This document shows, piece by piece, positions 16,842 to 26,647 of a DNA stretch of 64,000 nt. How positions within the stretch are numbered: the first letter of the stretch is position 1; every line of letters begins with the position of its first letter. Where the stretch lies: the NCBI RefSeq assembly GCF_002257585.1, contig NZ_CP022743.1, forward strand, positions 186,001-250,000, read 5' to 3'. The position numbers were made by a program, and so were the translations under genes. The notes under the pieces were generated by a model. That model was not told where the DNA came from, searched no databases, and saw nothing but the letters and a program-made list of their open reading frames with translations. The stretch is from Mucilaginibacter xinganensis. GTDB taxonomy: Bacteria; Bacteroidota; Bacteroidia; Sphingobacteriales; Sphingobacteriaceae.

Positions 16842-17298
16842 CGGAAAGGAGGGGTTTGGGAAGATTAATTTTTTCGGGAATAATAAAAATACTGGTAAAC
16901 ATTGACCGCACTTCAGACACCAGCTTTTGCGCCTCCAGCCGGGTGCGAAAATCGCCGGCCCTCACCTTAAAGTTAGGTTCGGTATAAATGATATAGGTAC
17001 GCAACTCGGGGTACTCATCATTAAAGCGTGCCTGGGCATCATAGGCGGCCTGCCTGCTGGAACCGAAGAAGATCTGTACACGATAGCCGTTTGCTGTTTG
17101 GGGGGCATTCGCACTGCTCCTGCCGCTACCCAGGGTGCTGCGGCGTGCTATCAGGGTATCCAGCAGCGGATCTTTTATAACCTGTACCGTGCCACGGGTT
17201 TGAGCCATAGCAATTCCCGGTAAAAGAATGGTTATAAAAAAAATGCAGTCCCTTATTTTACTAAATTTAGTTTTATAATAAGACACTGCATTTTTCAT
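16834..17298 (-). CDS. SPOR-domain protein, exported
   Basis: 154 residues. A signal segment (about 16-32, ending GIAMAQ) precedes a short linker and a SPOR domain of about 70 residues (65-140): GYRVQIFFGSSRQAAYDAQ, then FKVRAGDFRTRLEAQKLV. SPOR domains bind denuded peptidoglycan at the division site, so a role in septal wall metabolism is likely. It overlaps the downstream M20 amidohydrolase gene by 8 bp and lies 47 bp from the stop of secA, on the same strand. The association with the amidohydrolase may be functional or just operonic. Confidence 0.88.
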   Translation of the reverse strand: MKNAVSYYKTKFSKIRDCIFFITILLPGIAMAQTRGTVQVIKDPLLDTLIARRSTLGSGRSSANAPQTANGYRVQIFFGSSRQAAYDAQARFNDEYPELRTYIIYTEPNFKVRAGDFRTRLEAQKLVSEVRSMFTSIFIIPEKINLPKPLLSDD

Positions 17299-17345
17299 AA
17301 ATATATAAATTCATCATCGCCTTCTGCGGCGTGATATTTTGCTAA

Positions 17346-20300
17346 TTAAACCTGGCCAACGCCATGGCAATTTTTATACTTTTTACCGCTGCCGCAAGGA
17401 CAAGGGTCGTTTCTGCCAATCTTCTGTTCAACCCTAACAGGGGTAGCTTTTTGCGGCTCGCCCATATCCATCATCGGTATGCCGTTTGATTCGCTTACCA
17501 TTTCGGGTTTAGAAGTACGCATTTTCTTCAGATCAAGCTTTGGCTGAGGTTTTGCCTCGCGGATTTCTTCGGCTTCCTGCTGAACCGGGATACCTCCCCT
17601 GAAAAGGAAACTTACCAAATCCTTATTTACGCTGGCCAGCATCTGGCGGAACAGTTCAAAAGCCTCGAACTTATAAACCAATAACGGGTCTTTTTGTTCA
17701 TAAACCGCGTTTTGTACTGATTGTTTCAGCTCATCCATTTCGCGCAGGTGCTCTTTCCATGCATCGTCAATCAGGTACAGGGTCACATTCTTCTCAAACG
17801 ATTTGAACACTTCCTGCCCGTGGTTAGCGATTGCTTTTTTAAGCGGTACCGAAACCTGGATGCCGTTGATACCGTCGGTAAACGGAACAACAATATTTTC
17901 CACGTATTCGCCGCGGGTATCATAAACGTCCTTTAAAACAGGGTAAGCTTGCTGGGCAATAGCTTCCTGCTTGCGTTTGTAAAAATCATTTACTTCCTGG
18001 AAGGCTATATCAACCAATCCGTTTATATTTTTTGAAGTAAACTGATCATGCGAAATCTCAACATCTACTGAGAATAAACGGATCATTTCCAGGATAAACC
18101 CTTCGTAATTGTTTGATTCTTTATATTCAGTTACCACATCTTCAACCACATCAAAAATGGTGTTGTTGATATCCACTTCCAAACGCTCGCCAAACAGCGC
18201 ATTTTTACGTTTTGCGTAAATAACGGTACGCTGTGAGTTCATCACATCATCATACTCCAGCAAACGCTTACGGATCCCGAAGTTATTTTCTTCCACTTTT
18301 TTCTGCGCACGCTCAATCGAGTTGGAGATCATGGAGTGCTGAATTACTTCGCCTTCTTCAATACCCATCCGCACCATCAGGTTACTGATCCTTTCAGAAC
18401 CGAATAAACGCATCAGGTTATCCTCAAGAGACACAAAGAACTGTGACGATCCCGGGTCACCCTGCCTGCCGGCACGACCACGCAGCTGGCGGTCAACGCG
18501 GCGCGACTCGTGCCGCTCCGTACCTACAATAGCTAAACCACCGGCATCTTTTACGCCCGGGCCTAATTTTATATCCGTACCACGACCAGCCATGTTGGTT
18601 GCTATGGTTACAGTACCAGACTGACCTGCTTCGGCCACAATATCGGCTTCTTTCTGGTGCATCTTGGCATTCAGTACGTTATGTTTGATACCGCGCAGCT
18701 TAAGCATACGGCTCAAAAGTTCAGAAATCTCAACTGAAGTAGTACCCACCAATACCGGGCGACCGGCTTTTGTTAAAGCCACAATCTCTTCGGCAACCGC
18801 ATTGTATTTTTCACGTACGGTACGGTAAACCAAATCCTGCCTGTCATCACGGCTGATATTGGTGTTGGTTGGTATTTCAACCACATCCAGCTTATAAATT
18901 TCCCAGAACTCACCCGCTTCCGTAACGGCAGTACCCGTCATACCGCAAAGCTTGTGGTACATACGGAAATAGTTTTGCAGGGTAATGGTTGCAAAGGTTT
19001 GGGTAGCATCCTCAACCTTAACATTTTCTTTAGCCTCAATAGCCTGGTGCAAACCATCAGAATAACGGCGGCCATCAAGTACACGGCCGGTTTGCTCGTC
19101 AACTATCTTAACCTTTCCTTCGTCCAAAATATATTCGGTATCCTTTTCAAACAAGGTATAGGCTTTCAACAACTGGTTAACCGAGTGGATACGTTCAGAT
19201 TTGATAGAGAAATCGCGCATCAGCTCATCTTTACGGCCAACTTTTTCTTCAGCAGGTAGTTCGGATTTTTCAATTTCAGAGATCTCTGTACCCACGTCAG
19301 GCATAACAAAAAAGCCTGCATCTTCACCCGATGCTGTGATCAGCTCAATACCTTTTTCGGCAAGCTCTACCTGGTTGTTTTTTTCATCTATCACAAAAAA
19401 CAGCTCGGCATCAACCTTATGCATATCCTTGCTTTGATCCTGCATGTAAAAGTTCTCGGTTTTTTGTAAAAGCTGCCTGTTGCCGCCCTCGCTTAAGTAT
19501 TTAATTAAAGCTTTACTTTTGGGCAGGCCCCTAAACGCACGCAGTAAAGCCAGACCACCTTCGTCAGGTCCGCTTTTACCTTCGGCTATTAATTTTTTAG
19601 CTTCATTTAAAACGCCGTTCACATAGTTTTTTTGTGCATTTACCAAACGCTCAATGCGAGGCTTCAGTTCATAAAACTCATGCTCATCTCCCCGTGGGAT
19701 AGGTCCTGAAATAATCAGCGGTGTACGGGCATCATCAATTAACACGGAGTCAACTTCATCCACCATGGCATAATGCAGCTTTTTCTGTACCAGTTCTTCC
19801 GGGCTGCGTGTCATATTGTCACGCAGGTAATCAAAGCCAAACTCGTTATTGGTACCAAATGTTATATCGGCCAGGTAAGCGGTGCGTCTTTCTTCTGAAT
19901 TGGGTTCGTGCTTATCAATACAATCAACCGATAAACCGTGGAACTCATAAAGCGGCCCCATCCATTCCGAGTCACGACGGGCCAGGTAATCATTCACGGT
20001 TACAATGTGAACACCCTGTCCGGCAAGCGCGTTAAGGTATGCAGGCAGCGTAGCTACCAACGTTTTACCTTCACCGGTAGCCATTTCCGAGATCTTACCC
20101 TGATGCAGTACAATACCACCTATCAGCTGTACATCATAGTGTACCATGTCCCAGGTAACTTCATTGCCTGCAGCAAGCCAGGTATTATGGTGAATGGCTT
20201 TATCGCCTTTTATAATTACGTTTTGTTTACGTGCAGCCAGGTCGCGGTCAAACTGTGTAGCAGTAACTTCAATGGTTTTATTGTTTTTAAACCTAAGGGC

Positions 20301-20654
20301 TGTTTCTTTAACAACCGCAAAACCTTCAGGAAGAATGCGCATTAAAATTACTTCCAGCTCCTTATTACGGTCTTTCTCAAGCTTATCCAGCTGGGTATAA
20401 AGCTCAACCTTTTCGTTTACGTCAAGATTGGGATTTTCTTCAATCCGGTCTTTTATCGCGCCAATCTCACCATCAATAGCGGCAAGCCCTTCAGCAATAG
20501 TTTCTTTAAAACCAATGGTTTTTGCCCTTAGCTCATCGTTAGTTAAAGTGCCAAGTTTGGCAAATTCAGCTTTTACCTTTTCAACTATAGGTAAAATGCT
20601 TTTTACGTCCCGATCTGATTTGCTTCCGAAAAGCTTACTTATAAAATTTAACAT
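17346..20654 (-). CDS. secA: Preprotein translocase ATPase SecA
   Basis: 1,102 residues starting at the ATG at 20654 ([16 protein letters not shown]). A GTG at 20696 would add 14 unlikely residues and lies nearer the promoter. Landmarks in order are the nucleotide-binding motif [14 protein letters not shown]-like [19 protein letters not shown], the second motor motif [13 protein letters not shown], and the C-terminal zinc SEC-C tail [19 protein letters not shown]. Large insertions relative to E. coli SecA (901) are typical of Bacteroidota. It drives secretory proteins through SecYEG at the inner membrane. A TAACTTTG promoter box lies about 70 bp upstream. Essential gene. Confidence 0.97.
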   Translation of the reverse strand: MLNFISKLFGSKSDRDVKSILPIVEKVKAEFAKLGTLTNDELRAKTIGFKETIAEGLAAIDGEIGAIKDRIEENPNLDVNEKVELYTQLDKLEKDRNKELEVILMRILPEGFAVVKETALRFKNNKTIEVTATQFDRDLAARKQNVIIKGDKAIHHNTWLAAGNEVTWDMVHYDVQLIGGIVLHQGKISEMATGEGKTLVATLPAYLNALAGQGVHIVTVNDYLARRDSEWMGPLYEFHGLSVDCIDKHEPNSEERRTAYLADITFGTNNEFGFDYLRDNMTRSPEELVQKKLHYAMVDEVDSVLIDDARTPLIISGPIPRGDEHEFYELKPRIERLVNAQKNYVNGVLNEAKKLIAEGKSGPDEGGLALLRAFRGLPKSKALIKYLSEGGNRQLLQKTENFYMQDQSKDMHKVDAELFFVIDEKNNQVELAEKGIELITASGEDAGFFVMPDVGTEISEIEKSELPAEEKVGRKDELMRDFSIKSERIHSVNQLLKAYTLFEKDTEYILDEGKVKIVDEQTGRVLDGRRYSDGLHQAIEAKENVKVEDATQTFATITLQNYFRMYHKLCGMTGTAVTEAGEFWEIYKLDVVEIPTNTNISRDDRQDLVYRTVREKYNAVAEEIVALTKAGRPVLVGTTSVEISELLSRMLKLRGIKHNVLNAKMHQKEADIVAEAGQSGTVTIATNMAGRGTDIKLGPGVKDAGGLAIVGTERHESRRVDRQLRGRAGRQGDPGSSQFFVSLEDNLMRLFGSERISNLMVRMGIEEGEVIQHSMISNSIERAQKKVEENNFGIRKRLLEYDDVMNSQRTVIYAKRKNALFGERLEVDINNTIFDVVEDVVTEYKESNNYEGFILEMIRLFSVDVEISHDQFTSKNINGLVDIAFQEVNDFYKRKQEAIAQQAYPVLKDVYDTRGEYVENIVVPFTDGINGIQVSVPLKKAIANHGQEVFKSFEKNVTLYLIDDAWKEHLREMDELKQSVQNAVYEQKDPLLVYKFEAFELFRQMLASVNKDLVSFLFRGGIPVQQEAEEIREAKPQPKLDLKKMRTSKPEMVSESNGIPMMDMGEPQKATPVRVEQKIGRNDPCPCGSGKKYKNCHGVGQV

Positions 20655-20722
20655 GCTATTTTTTATCTGTTGCAACAAACTCAACAATTGCGCCACAGCA
20701 ATTTATGAGCCATTATGACAGG

Positions 20723-20730
20723 CAAAGTTA
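20723..20730 (-). promoter_or_regulatory. -7 promoter box (TAACTTTG) of secA
   Basis: On the minus strand 20730-20723 reads TAACTTTG, a full match to TAnnTTTG. It predicts a leader of about 60 nt before the ATG at 20654, and favours that start over the upstream GTG. Confidence 0.55.
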
Positions 20731-20933
20731 CATTTTTGATTTGGATTACGGGGATTTTAGGACGATTTCTGAGGTCAATAGCGCCGTTTAAGCGCAATAA
20801 TTACACCGATTGTTATTTAACGATGGCTTATCTGCCAATAAAAAATCCATTAATCTGTTGGTCAAATCAATGGATTATAAATAAGTCAATGGCCCACCGT
20901 AACAGGTGTAACCCATCAATCCCTGAAAATTAT

Positions 20934-21824
20934 TTACCTGTCCTGTGCATTCATTATACTGCCCACTATTTTGCCATAAGCCAATACGGGCGCTGCGGCG
21001 TACGAGATCTTTTTCTTCCAGTTTACGTAGCGATCATTTATAAAATCATCCCAATTATGCCCGTTAAGTTGCGCACGGCCCAGCGAAATACAGGGCTCGG
21101 TGATACGTGTAGTATGCCACCAGCCTGACGGAAATAAGATGGTTTCGCCTTCTTCAACTTTTATTTCTACCGGTGTGGCTTCTTTAAACAGCGGGAATTT
21201 TTCATAGTCCGGTTCGTTAAAGTTTACCTGCGAAAATTTTGGATTATCCGCAAAAGGGTACATATACGGCGTTTGATCGGGCGAGTACATGTAAAAGATC
21301 TTCGATCCATAGACCTGCGTTATTTGGGTATGCATATATAAAGCATCAACATGCAGGAAAGGAAAGCTACAGCCGTTGCCACCTAAGAATATTTCGTACA
21401 GCGTAGTGCCCTTCAGCATTTTGCGCGGCATTAGTTTATGGTTAATCCGATCGATATTGCCATAGATAATTTCGGGTAAAAAATCAGGCATCAATTCAGG
21501 GAATACCTTTTCCACATCAAAATTGTAGGGATATGGCGCTTTGTGTTCGGGGGTTGAGGCTAACATCTGGTCGATAAATTCGTCCATTTTATAAGTTACC
21601 CCGTTTATGGTTTTAGTAATGTCCGGGTAATTTTTTTTAAAGAACTCCGGCGTGTATTTGCCCATCGCTTTCCAGCCTTTGGCAGCATCGGTAAGCACCA
21701 CGGGGAGTGATTTGTTAACATATTCGTTAATAAAATCCGCATGCGACAAATTTGTTCGTTTGTCTATTGATCTGATTTCCCTGTAATCAGGCTTTGTTTG
21801 CACTTGCTCAGCAACCATACTCAT
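20934..21824 (-). CDS. Cupin-like (JmjC-type) domain protein, putative Fe(II)/2-oxoglutarate hydroxylase
   Basis: 296 residues. The N-terminal part (FINEYVNKSLPVVLTDAAKGWKA) and the core FLHVDALYMHTQITQVYGSK, together with PSGWWHTTR, match the cupin_8/JmjC family, whose iron site is HxD...H; here HVD and the His in WWHTTR supply it. A 2-oxoglutarate-binding Lys lies in YGSKIFYMYSP. Relatives hydroxylate proteins or small molecules; the target is unknown. No signal peptide. No terminator is obvious, and a 237-bp non-coding stretch containing the secA promoter separates it from secA. Confidence 0.8.
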   Translation of the reverse strand: MSMVAEQVQTKPDYREIRSIDKRTNLSHADFINEYVNKSLPVVLTDAAKGWKAMGKYTPEFFKKNYPDITKTINGVTYKMDEFIDQMLASTPEHKAPYPYNFDVEKVFPELMPDFLPEIIYGNIDRINHKLMPRKMLKGTTLYEIFLGGNGCSFPFLHVDALYMHTQITQVYGSKIFYMYSPDQTPYMYPFADNPKFSQVNFNEPDYEKFPLFKEATPVEIKVEEGETILFPSGWWHTTRITEPCISLGRAQLNGHNWDDFINDRYVNWKKKISYAAAPVLAYGKIVGSIMNAQDR

Positions 21825-21928
21825 TTAATTTACTGTTCACCAATATTCCCCATTCCGGGTTAGTCCCTTATACGGGGTTACTTTAAAGAGAGTTACTGTA
21901 AAACGATCCGTAGCCTAACCCCAACCAA

Positions 21929-22453
21929 CTACTCTTTATCTTCCGGCCCTTCATCGTCTTCGCTGATATCATCTTCATCAAAATCATCAAAAAAACGATC
22001 CTCGTCAAACATCAGCTCCTCCAGCTTTTCCTGTTCGGGGGTGCTGGTATCAAAACGGATGGCCCAGTTATCCGGAATATCATAGGTTTTATCAAACCCC
22101 CGCACCCAGTCGTTAAAAACCAATCTAAACTCATCAATCTTATCCCGCATCAGGTCCACATAATCCTCTTCATTAATTTCAACCATTGATGCAAACGATA
22201 TAGCGTTAAACATATCCTGCGTTGCAAGCTTTATCAATACGGCATTTTGCATGCGCAGGGTGTATAAGCCCCCGCCTTCTGCACCGGCTATTTTAGCCTG
22301 GATGAGCGCGGCATTACTAAACATTTGTGCAGCAAGATGCTCTTTCATCTCGTCTTCTTTAAGCGCATCGGCTATTACTTCGGTCAGGTCAAATAGCTCC
22401 TGCGCTTTTTGATAAACAGGGAGTTTTTCATATTTATCAAGTCGGCGCGCCAT
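21929..22453 (-). CDS. Four-helix-bundle-like protein with acidic tail
   Basis: 174 residues. The start (KYEKLPVYQKAQELFDLTEVIADAL) resembles four-helix-bundle proteins of the 23S rRNA intervening-sequence group, which share VYQKA-like openings. The body is helical. The last 30 residues are almost all Asp and Glu (FFDDFDEDDISEDDEGPEDKE), an unusual acidic tail. Cytoplasmic. Its role is unknown; the acidic tail might bind basic proteins or RNA-associated factors, which is speculation. Confidence 0.65.
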   Translation of the reverse strand: MARRLDKYEKLPVYQKAQELFDLTEVIADALKEDEMKEHLAAQMFSNAALIQAKIAGAEGGGLYTLRMQNAVLIKLATQDMFNAISFASMVEINEEDYVDLMRDKIDEFRLVFNDWVRGFDKTYDIPDNWAIRFDTSTPEQEKLEELMFDEDRFFDDFDEDDISEDDEGPEDKE

Positions 22454-22658
22454 GGTGGAAAGGTCTTATTATATTAAGGATAAAATTAATATTTTAGTCT
22501 GAGAGTGGCAAAAGTGTTATTGTATATTCTAAGGGTGCTTATTTAGCCCAAACAGGCATTTTATTTCGTCTGAATAAAATAACGGAAGATTAACCTGCCA
22601 TCTATTTATTTGTGCTATCAGGCCTTTACTCTTTTCAAACTTTTCCGGCTCAAAAAAC

Positions 22659-22666
22659 TATCTTTG
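22659..22666 (+). promoter_or_regulatory. -7 promoter box (TATCTTTG) of purD
   Basis: Full match to TAnnTTTG. It ends 5 nt before the purD ATG at 22672, so the transcript would be essentially leaderless. No clear -33 box. Confidence 0.6.
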
Positions 22667-22671
22667 CGCAC

Positions 22672-23946
22672 ATGAACATCCTGATCTTAGGTTCAGGCGG
22701 AAGGGAAAGCGCCTTCGCCTGGAAATTATCCCAAAGTCCAAAATGCGAAAAGCTTTTTATAGCGCCCGGCAACGCCGGTACCGGCCAGTACGGCACCAAC
22801 CTTAATGTTAAGGTAAACGACTTTGAGGGGATCAAACAGGCTGTCTTAAACCACCAAATCAATATGGTGTTAGTTGGCCCGGAAGAGCCGCTTGTTAAAG
22901 GGATCCATGATTTTTTCCTGGGCGATGAGCAACTGCGAAACATTCCTGTTATAGGCCCGCAGCGCGAAGGCGCACAGCTGGAAGGCAGCAAGGATTTCTC
23001 CAAACAATTTATGGAGCGCAACAATATCCCTGCCGCAGCATCAAAAACTTTTACCAGCGATACCATTAATCAAGGTTTTGAATACCTTGCAACCATAGGA
23101 TTACCTATTGTTTTAAAGGCCGACGGCCTTGCCGCCGGAAAAGGCGTATTGATTTGCCTAACCGTAGCTGAAGCGCAGCAGGAACTAAAAGAAATGCTTA
23201 CCGAAGCCAAGTTTGGCGAGGCCAGCTCAAAAGTAGTGGTTGAACAGTTTTTACAGGGAATTGAGCTGTCTGTTTTTGTGCTTACCGATGGTAACAACTA
23301 TAAGATTTTACCATCAGCCAAAGACTATAAGCGCATTGGCGAGGGTGATACCGGTTTAAATACCGGCGGCATGGGCTCCGTTTCGCCGGTACCGTTTGCC
23401 AGCGATGATTTTTTGCAAAAAGTAGAGCAGCAGGTTATCATCCCAACCATTGACGGCCTTAAGCAGGAGGGCATTCCGTATAAAGGCTTTATTTTTATAG
23501 GCCTGATGAATTGCGGCGGCGACCCTTATATGATAGAATATAACTGCCGTATGGGCGACCCGGAAACAGAGAGCGTAATGATGCGCATAGAAAGCGATTT
23601 TGCTGACTTGTTGCAGGGAGTTGCCGAAGGCACACTTGATGAAAAGCAGTTAAAGATCTCCGACAAAGTTGCCGCTACCGTAGTGATGGTAGCAGGTGGG
23701 TACCCTGGCGAATATTTAAAGGATAAAATCATCACCGGTATTGAAAACGTCCGCGATTCACAGGTGTTTCATGCCGGCACTTATCTGGATGGGGAAACCA
23801 TAAAAACTTCGGGCGGCCGCGTGCTTGCCATTACTTCGTTACAGGATAATATGTTCGACGCCCTGCAACAAGCCACAGCCGATGCAAGCCGCATTTATTA
23901 TGATGGCATGTATTTCAGAAAAGATATAGGTTTCGATCTGTTATAG
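22672..23946 (+). CDS. purD: Phosphoribosylamine-glycine ligase (GARS)
   Basis: 424 residues from the ATG at 22672 (MNILILGSGGRESAF), where homologues begin; an upstream ATG at 22612 would add 20 non-family residues and lies before the promoter box. The ATP-grasp fold is clear: N-domain with GNAGT, ATP-binding VLKADGLAAGKGV, IELSVFVLTDG, GLNTGGMGSVSP, and metal site EYNCRMGDPETE. It catalyses the second step of purine synthesis, 5-phosphoribosylamine + glycine + ATP to GAR. Cytoplasmic. It converges with the thioredoxin pair and is followed by a strong hairpin. Confidence 0.97.
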   Translation: MNILILGSGGRESAFAWKLSQSPKCEKLFIAPGNAGTGQYGTNLNVKVNDFEGIKQAVLNHQINMVLVGPEEPLVKGIHDFFLGDEQLRNIPVIGPQREGAQLEGSKDFSKQFMERNNIPAAASKTFTSDTINQGFEYLATIGLPIVLKADGLAAGKGVLICLTVAEAQQELKEMLTEAKFGEASSKVVVEQFLQGIELSVFVLTDGNNYKILPSAKDYKRIGEGDTGLNTGGMGSVSPVPFASDDFLQKVEQQVIIPTIDGLKQEGIPYKGFIFIGLMNCGGDPYMIEYNCRMGDPETESVMMRIESDFADLLQGVAEGTLDEKQLKISDKVAATVVMVAGGYPGEYLKDKIITGIENVRDSQVFHAGTYLDGETIKTSGGRVLAITSLQDNMFDALQQATADASRIYYDGMYFRKDIGFDLL

Positions 23947-24063
23947 GGGAATGCGAACGGAGCTGTAGCTAAGCGCTTTTATATTAGGTAAGGATAAAGC
24001 CTTATTAATTCATTAGTGCTTATCCGTTGGTTAACGTGGCTGTTGTAAGAATTTATTAAACAA

Positions 24064-24108
24064 AAAGTCCGGAAGAAAGGATCTCAACAACGCTTTCTTT
24101 CGGACTTT
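24064..24108. terminator. 16-bp hairpin terminator between purD and the thioredoxin gene
   Basis: AAAGTCCGGAAGAAAG (24064-24079) pairs with CTTTCTTTCGGACTTT (24093-24108); the one difference allows a G-U pair. Loop 13 nt. The arms begin with AAA and end with TTT, fitting termination in both directions between convergent genes. Confidence 0.75.
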
Positions 24109-24135
24109 CTGCCTTTACAAACTTTCGGACGTTAA

Positions 24136-25263
24136 TTATATCTTTCCAAAAATCTCTTCTAATTTATTTTCAAGGTCTTCGCCCCTTAAATTTTTACCAA
24201 TGATCTTTCCATCGGGATCAAGCAAAAAGTTTTGAGGGATGGCGCGCACTGCATATAGCCCGGCTGTCTTGCTGTCCCAAAATTTCAGGTCCGATAACTG
24301 GGTCCAGGCCAGGCCATCAGTATGAATAGCTTTTAACCATTTTTCTTTTGCTCCGGGCCTATCTAAAGAAACACCAACTATTGTGAATTTTTGATTCTTA
24401 TAATGATTATATGCTTTTACCACATTTGGATTTTCCTGGCGGCAGGGGCCACACCACGAAGCCCAAAAATCAATAAGTACATATTTACCCCTGAACGATG
24501 AAAGACTAACCACTTTACCGGCGGTATCAGTTTCAGCAAACTCAGGCGCTACAGCGCCCAGTGCAACAGCTTTCATTTTGGGCAGCATTTCGGCAAACTT
24601 CTTTCCGTTTTCTGAACCTTTTACCGCAGGCGTTAAATCGTTAAACAGGGGTGCTATATCAACATAGTCGGTGCTGTATGCAAGGCTCTGGATAAGGTTC
24701 AGGCTGATAAACGAATCCGGGTTATCCTGGATAAATTTCTTATTGATCTGGTTGTCCTGCCATTCAATCTGCTTTTCGGTTTTTGCATTTTCTTTAACAA
24801 ACGCGTCTGATTTTTTTACTTCATCAGAAGCTGCCGACATTTTTGCCTCCAATGCGGCGTAAGCATCGTCAACCGGTTTATGGGAAATATCATATTTAGT
24901 ATTTTCCAGGTTGGTTTTTGTGCCGTCAACCTTTGCACTTGCAAGGGTGTCTTTGCTGGTTACCGTAATGGTTCCCTGTTCAAGGTAAACAGCTTTGTAA
25001 TCTTTATATCCCGGGCCGGTACCCTTTTGGTTTAGCTGCAGGTATCCCATTACCGGTGATGCACCAACTGTGCCGCTAAATTGAAATTTTCCATCCTTAA
25101 GTACCACCGAGTCGGTGAGCACTTTTCCTGACTGGCGGAACTGCAGGTATATTTTAGCAGGCGCATTTAAAGCACCAATGGTGCCTTGTACAGTATATTT
25201 TCCCGTTTGTGCAAAAGCGAGCGCTGGCAGGGCTGCCAGCACCATTAATAAGGTTTTTTTCAT
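24136..25263 (-). CDS. Exported thioredoxin-like protein (TlpA/ResA type) with DUF4369
   Basis: 375 residues. A signal peptide (1-19, ending AFAQ) is followed by a beta-rich DUF4369 domain (about 22-110), a helical linker (120-230), and a thioredoxin domain (235-370) with the active site DFWASWCGPC (Cys271, Cys274) and cis-Pro region AIPQNFLLDP. It probably reduces disulfides in the periplasm, for example in cytochrome c or outer-membrane protein maturation. The next gene upstream (25453-26592) is a clear paralogue in the same orientation, a tandem duplication. Confidence 0.9.
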   Translation of the reverse strand: MKKTLLMVLAALPALAFAQTGKYTVQGTIGALNAPAKIYLQFRQSGKVLTDSVVLKDGKFQFSGTVGASPVMGYLQLNQKGTGPGYKDYKAVYLEQGTITVTSKDTLASAKVDGTKTNLENTKYDISHKPVDDAYAALEAKMSAASDEVKKSDAFVKENAKTEKQIEWQDNQINKKFIQDNPDSFISLNLIQSLAYSTDYVDIAPLFNDLTPAVKGSENGKKFAEMLPKMKAVALGAVAPEFAETDTAGKVVSLSSFRGKYVLIDFWASWCGPCRQENPNVVKAYNHYKNQKFTIVGVSLDRPGAKEKWLKAIHTDGLAWTQLSDLKFWDSKTAGLYAVRAIPQNFLLDPDGKIIGKNLRGEDLENKLEEIFGKI

Positions 25264-25452
25264 CAGTTACTATTATTTAACCGTAAACTTAAAAAATATT
25301 ATTTGGGATTGCTGTAGCCCGATTGTCAAAAATCGGCTACTATCGGATAAAAAGTCATAAAACGGGAGGAATGAGAAGAATTAGGCAGGGCCGTTACCCT
25401 CACAGGTATATTTACCGGCGCGAAAAAGCCCCGCGTTATTTTGTTCCAAATA

Positions 25453-26592
25453 TTATTTTGGCAGCACTTCTTTAAGTTTATTGTCCAGGTCATCGCCGCG
25501 CAGGTCTTTAGCTATGATCTTCCCGTTTGGGTCTATTAGGAAGTTTGCGGGGATAGATGATACGTAGTAAAGCGCAGCAGCCTGGTTATTCCAGAATTTA
25601 AGGTCTGACACCTGGGTCCAGTTCAGCCCGTCGCTTTTTATTGCGGACAGCCAGTCGGCACGGCCGCTTTGCTTATCAAGCGATACACCAATAATGGTAA
25701 AGTTCTTTTCCTTGTACTTATTATAAACCCTCACTACGTTAGGGTTTTCCTCGCGGCAGGGCCCACACCATGATGCCCAGAAATCAATCAAAACATATTT
25801 ACCCCTGAATGAGGATAATTTTACCGGCACGCCGTTAACATCATTTTGCGTAAAATCAGGAGCCATAGTTCCCGGGGCGGTGTGCTTCAATGTTTCGAGG
25901 GATGTTTTGAAGATTTTTGCGGCTTCTGTGTTTTTTATATTATCAGCCAACGAGTTAAAAAGCGTATCAAGTTCAAACGGATCAGGCGATGGGCCATCTA
26001 CCGAATAAAGCGCTAAAAGGCTAAGGTAGCTGTCAGGATTACCTTGTATAAATTTTTTGATAACCACTTTTTGCTCAGCTTGCAAGGCCTTGTACTTTGC
26101 CTGCAGCGCGCTCCTGAATTCAGGTGAATTTTGTTGCGGTGCCGCAACTGTTTTCTTTTCGGCAGCCAATTTTTGCGCCTTCACCTTTATCGGGTCAAGT
26201 AATGCTTTTAGTCTTTTGTCATCCTCATTGATTTTCGATCCGGTTATTTGCGCTTTTGATACAGAATCGGCGCTGCTTAAGGCAAACTCCCCTTTATCCA
26301 GGTAAAGGTTTAAAATATCAGCCGTGCTGTCCAGCTTTTCAAAACCGACGCCCTTATGGTCAACAACCAGCACAGCAGCGGATGGGTTAAGGAGCTGCCC
26401 GCTGAAATCAAATTTACCATCGGCAATAATTGCGGAATCTATCACCTGGTTAGCGCCAAGTTTATAAATTAAGTAGGCCCTCGCCGGGGCATTTAAATTA
26501 CCTATTTTGCTTCGCAGCAAAAAGGTTTCCTGAGTTTGTGCCATTGTTATAAATGGCAGCAGCATTATTATAAAAAGAACTATTTTCTTCAT
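25453..26592 (-). CDS. Exported thioredoxin-like protein with DUF4369, paralogue
   Basis: 379 residues. It has the same architecture as its downstream neighbour: signal peptide (MKKIVLFIIMLLPFITMAQ), DUF4369 domain, helical linker and a thioredoxin domain with DFWASWCGPC (Cys276, Cys279) and SIPANFLIDP. The two proteins match closely from SSFRGKYVLIDFWASWCGPC to the C-terminus and less well in the linker, where this copy has an Ala/Lys/Gln-rich helix (135-180). Periplasmic. They probably diverged after duplication to serve different partners, which is inference. Confidence 0.9.
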   Translation of the reverse strand: MKKIVLFIIMLLPFITMAQTQETFLLRSKIGNLNAPARAYLIYKLGANQVIDSAIIADGKFDFSGQLLNPSAAVLVVDHKGVGFEKLDSTADILNLYLDKGEFALSSADSVSKAQITGSKINEDDKRLKALLDPIKVKAQKLAAEKKTVAAPQQNSPEFRSALQAKYKALQAEQKVVIKKFIQGNPDSYLSLLALYSVDGPSPDPFELDTLFNSLADNIKNTEAAKIFKTSLETLKHTAPGTMAPDFTQNDVNGVPVKLSSFRGKYVLIDFWASWCGPCREENPNVVRVYNKYKEKNFTIIGVSLDKQSGRADWLSAIKSDGLNWTQVSDLKFWNNQAAALYYVSSIPANFLIDPNGKIIAKDLRGDDLDNKLKEVLPK

Positions 26593-26647
26593 TTGCGTTC
26601 AGCGTGTAAGCTGTGTTAACGTTAAAACAGGGTTTGAATTATACAGC

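Noticed and set aside
20655..20696. GTG start of SecA 14 codons upstream
   Set aside because: The ATG at 20654 gives the usual SecA N-terminus and a leader after the TAACTTTG box; the extra residues are not family-like.
21929..22453. 23S rRNA intervening-sequence protein identity for the four-helix-bundle-like protein
   Set aside because: Only the opening helix resembles that group; the acidic tail and missing rRNA context do not support calling it an IVS element.
22454..22671. Purine riboswitch upstream of purD
   Set aside because: No aptamer-like conserved core was found, and the -7 box sits only 5 nt before the ATG, leaving no room for a leader.
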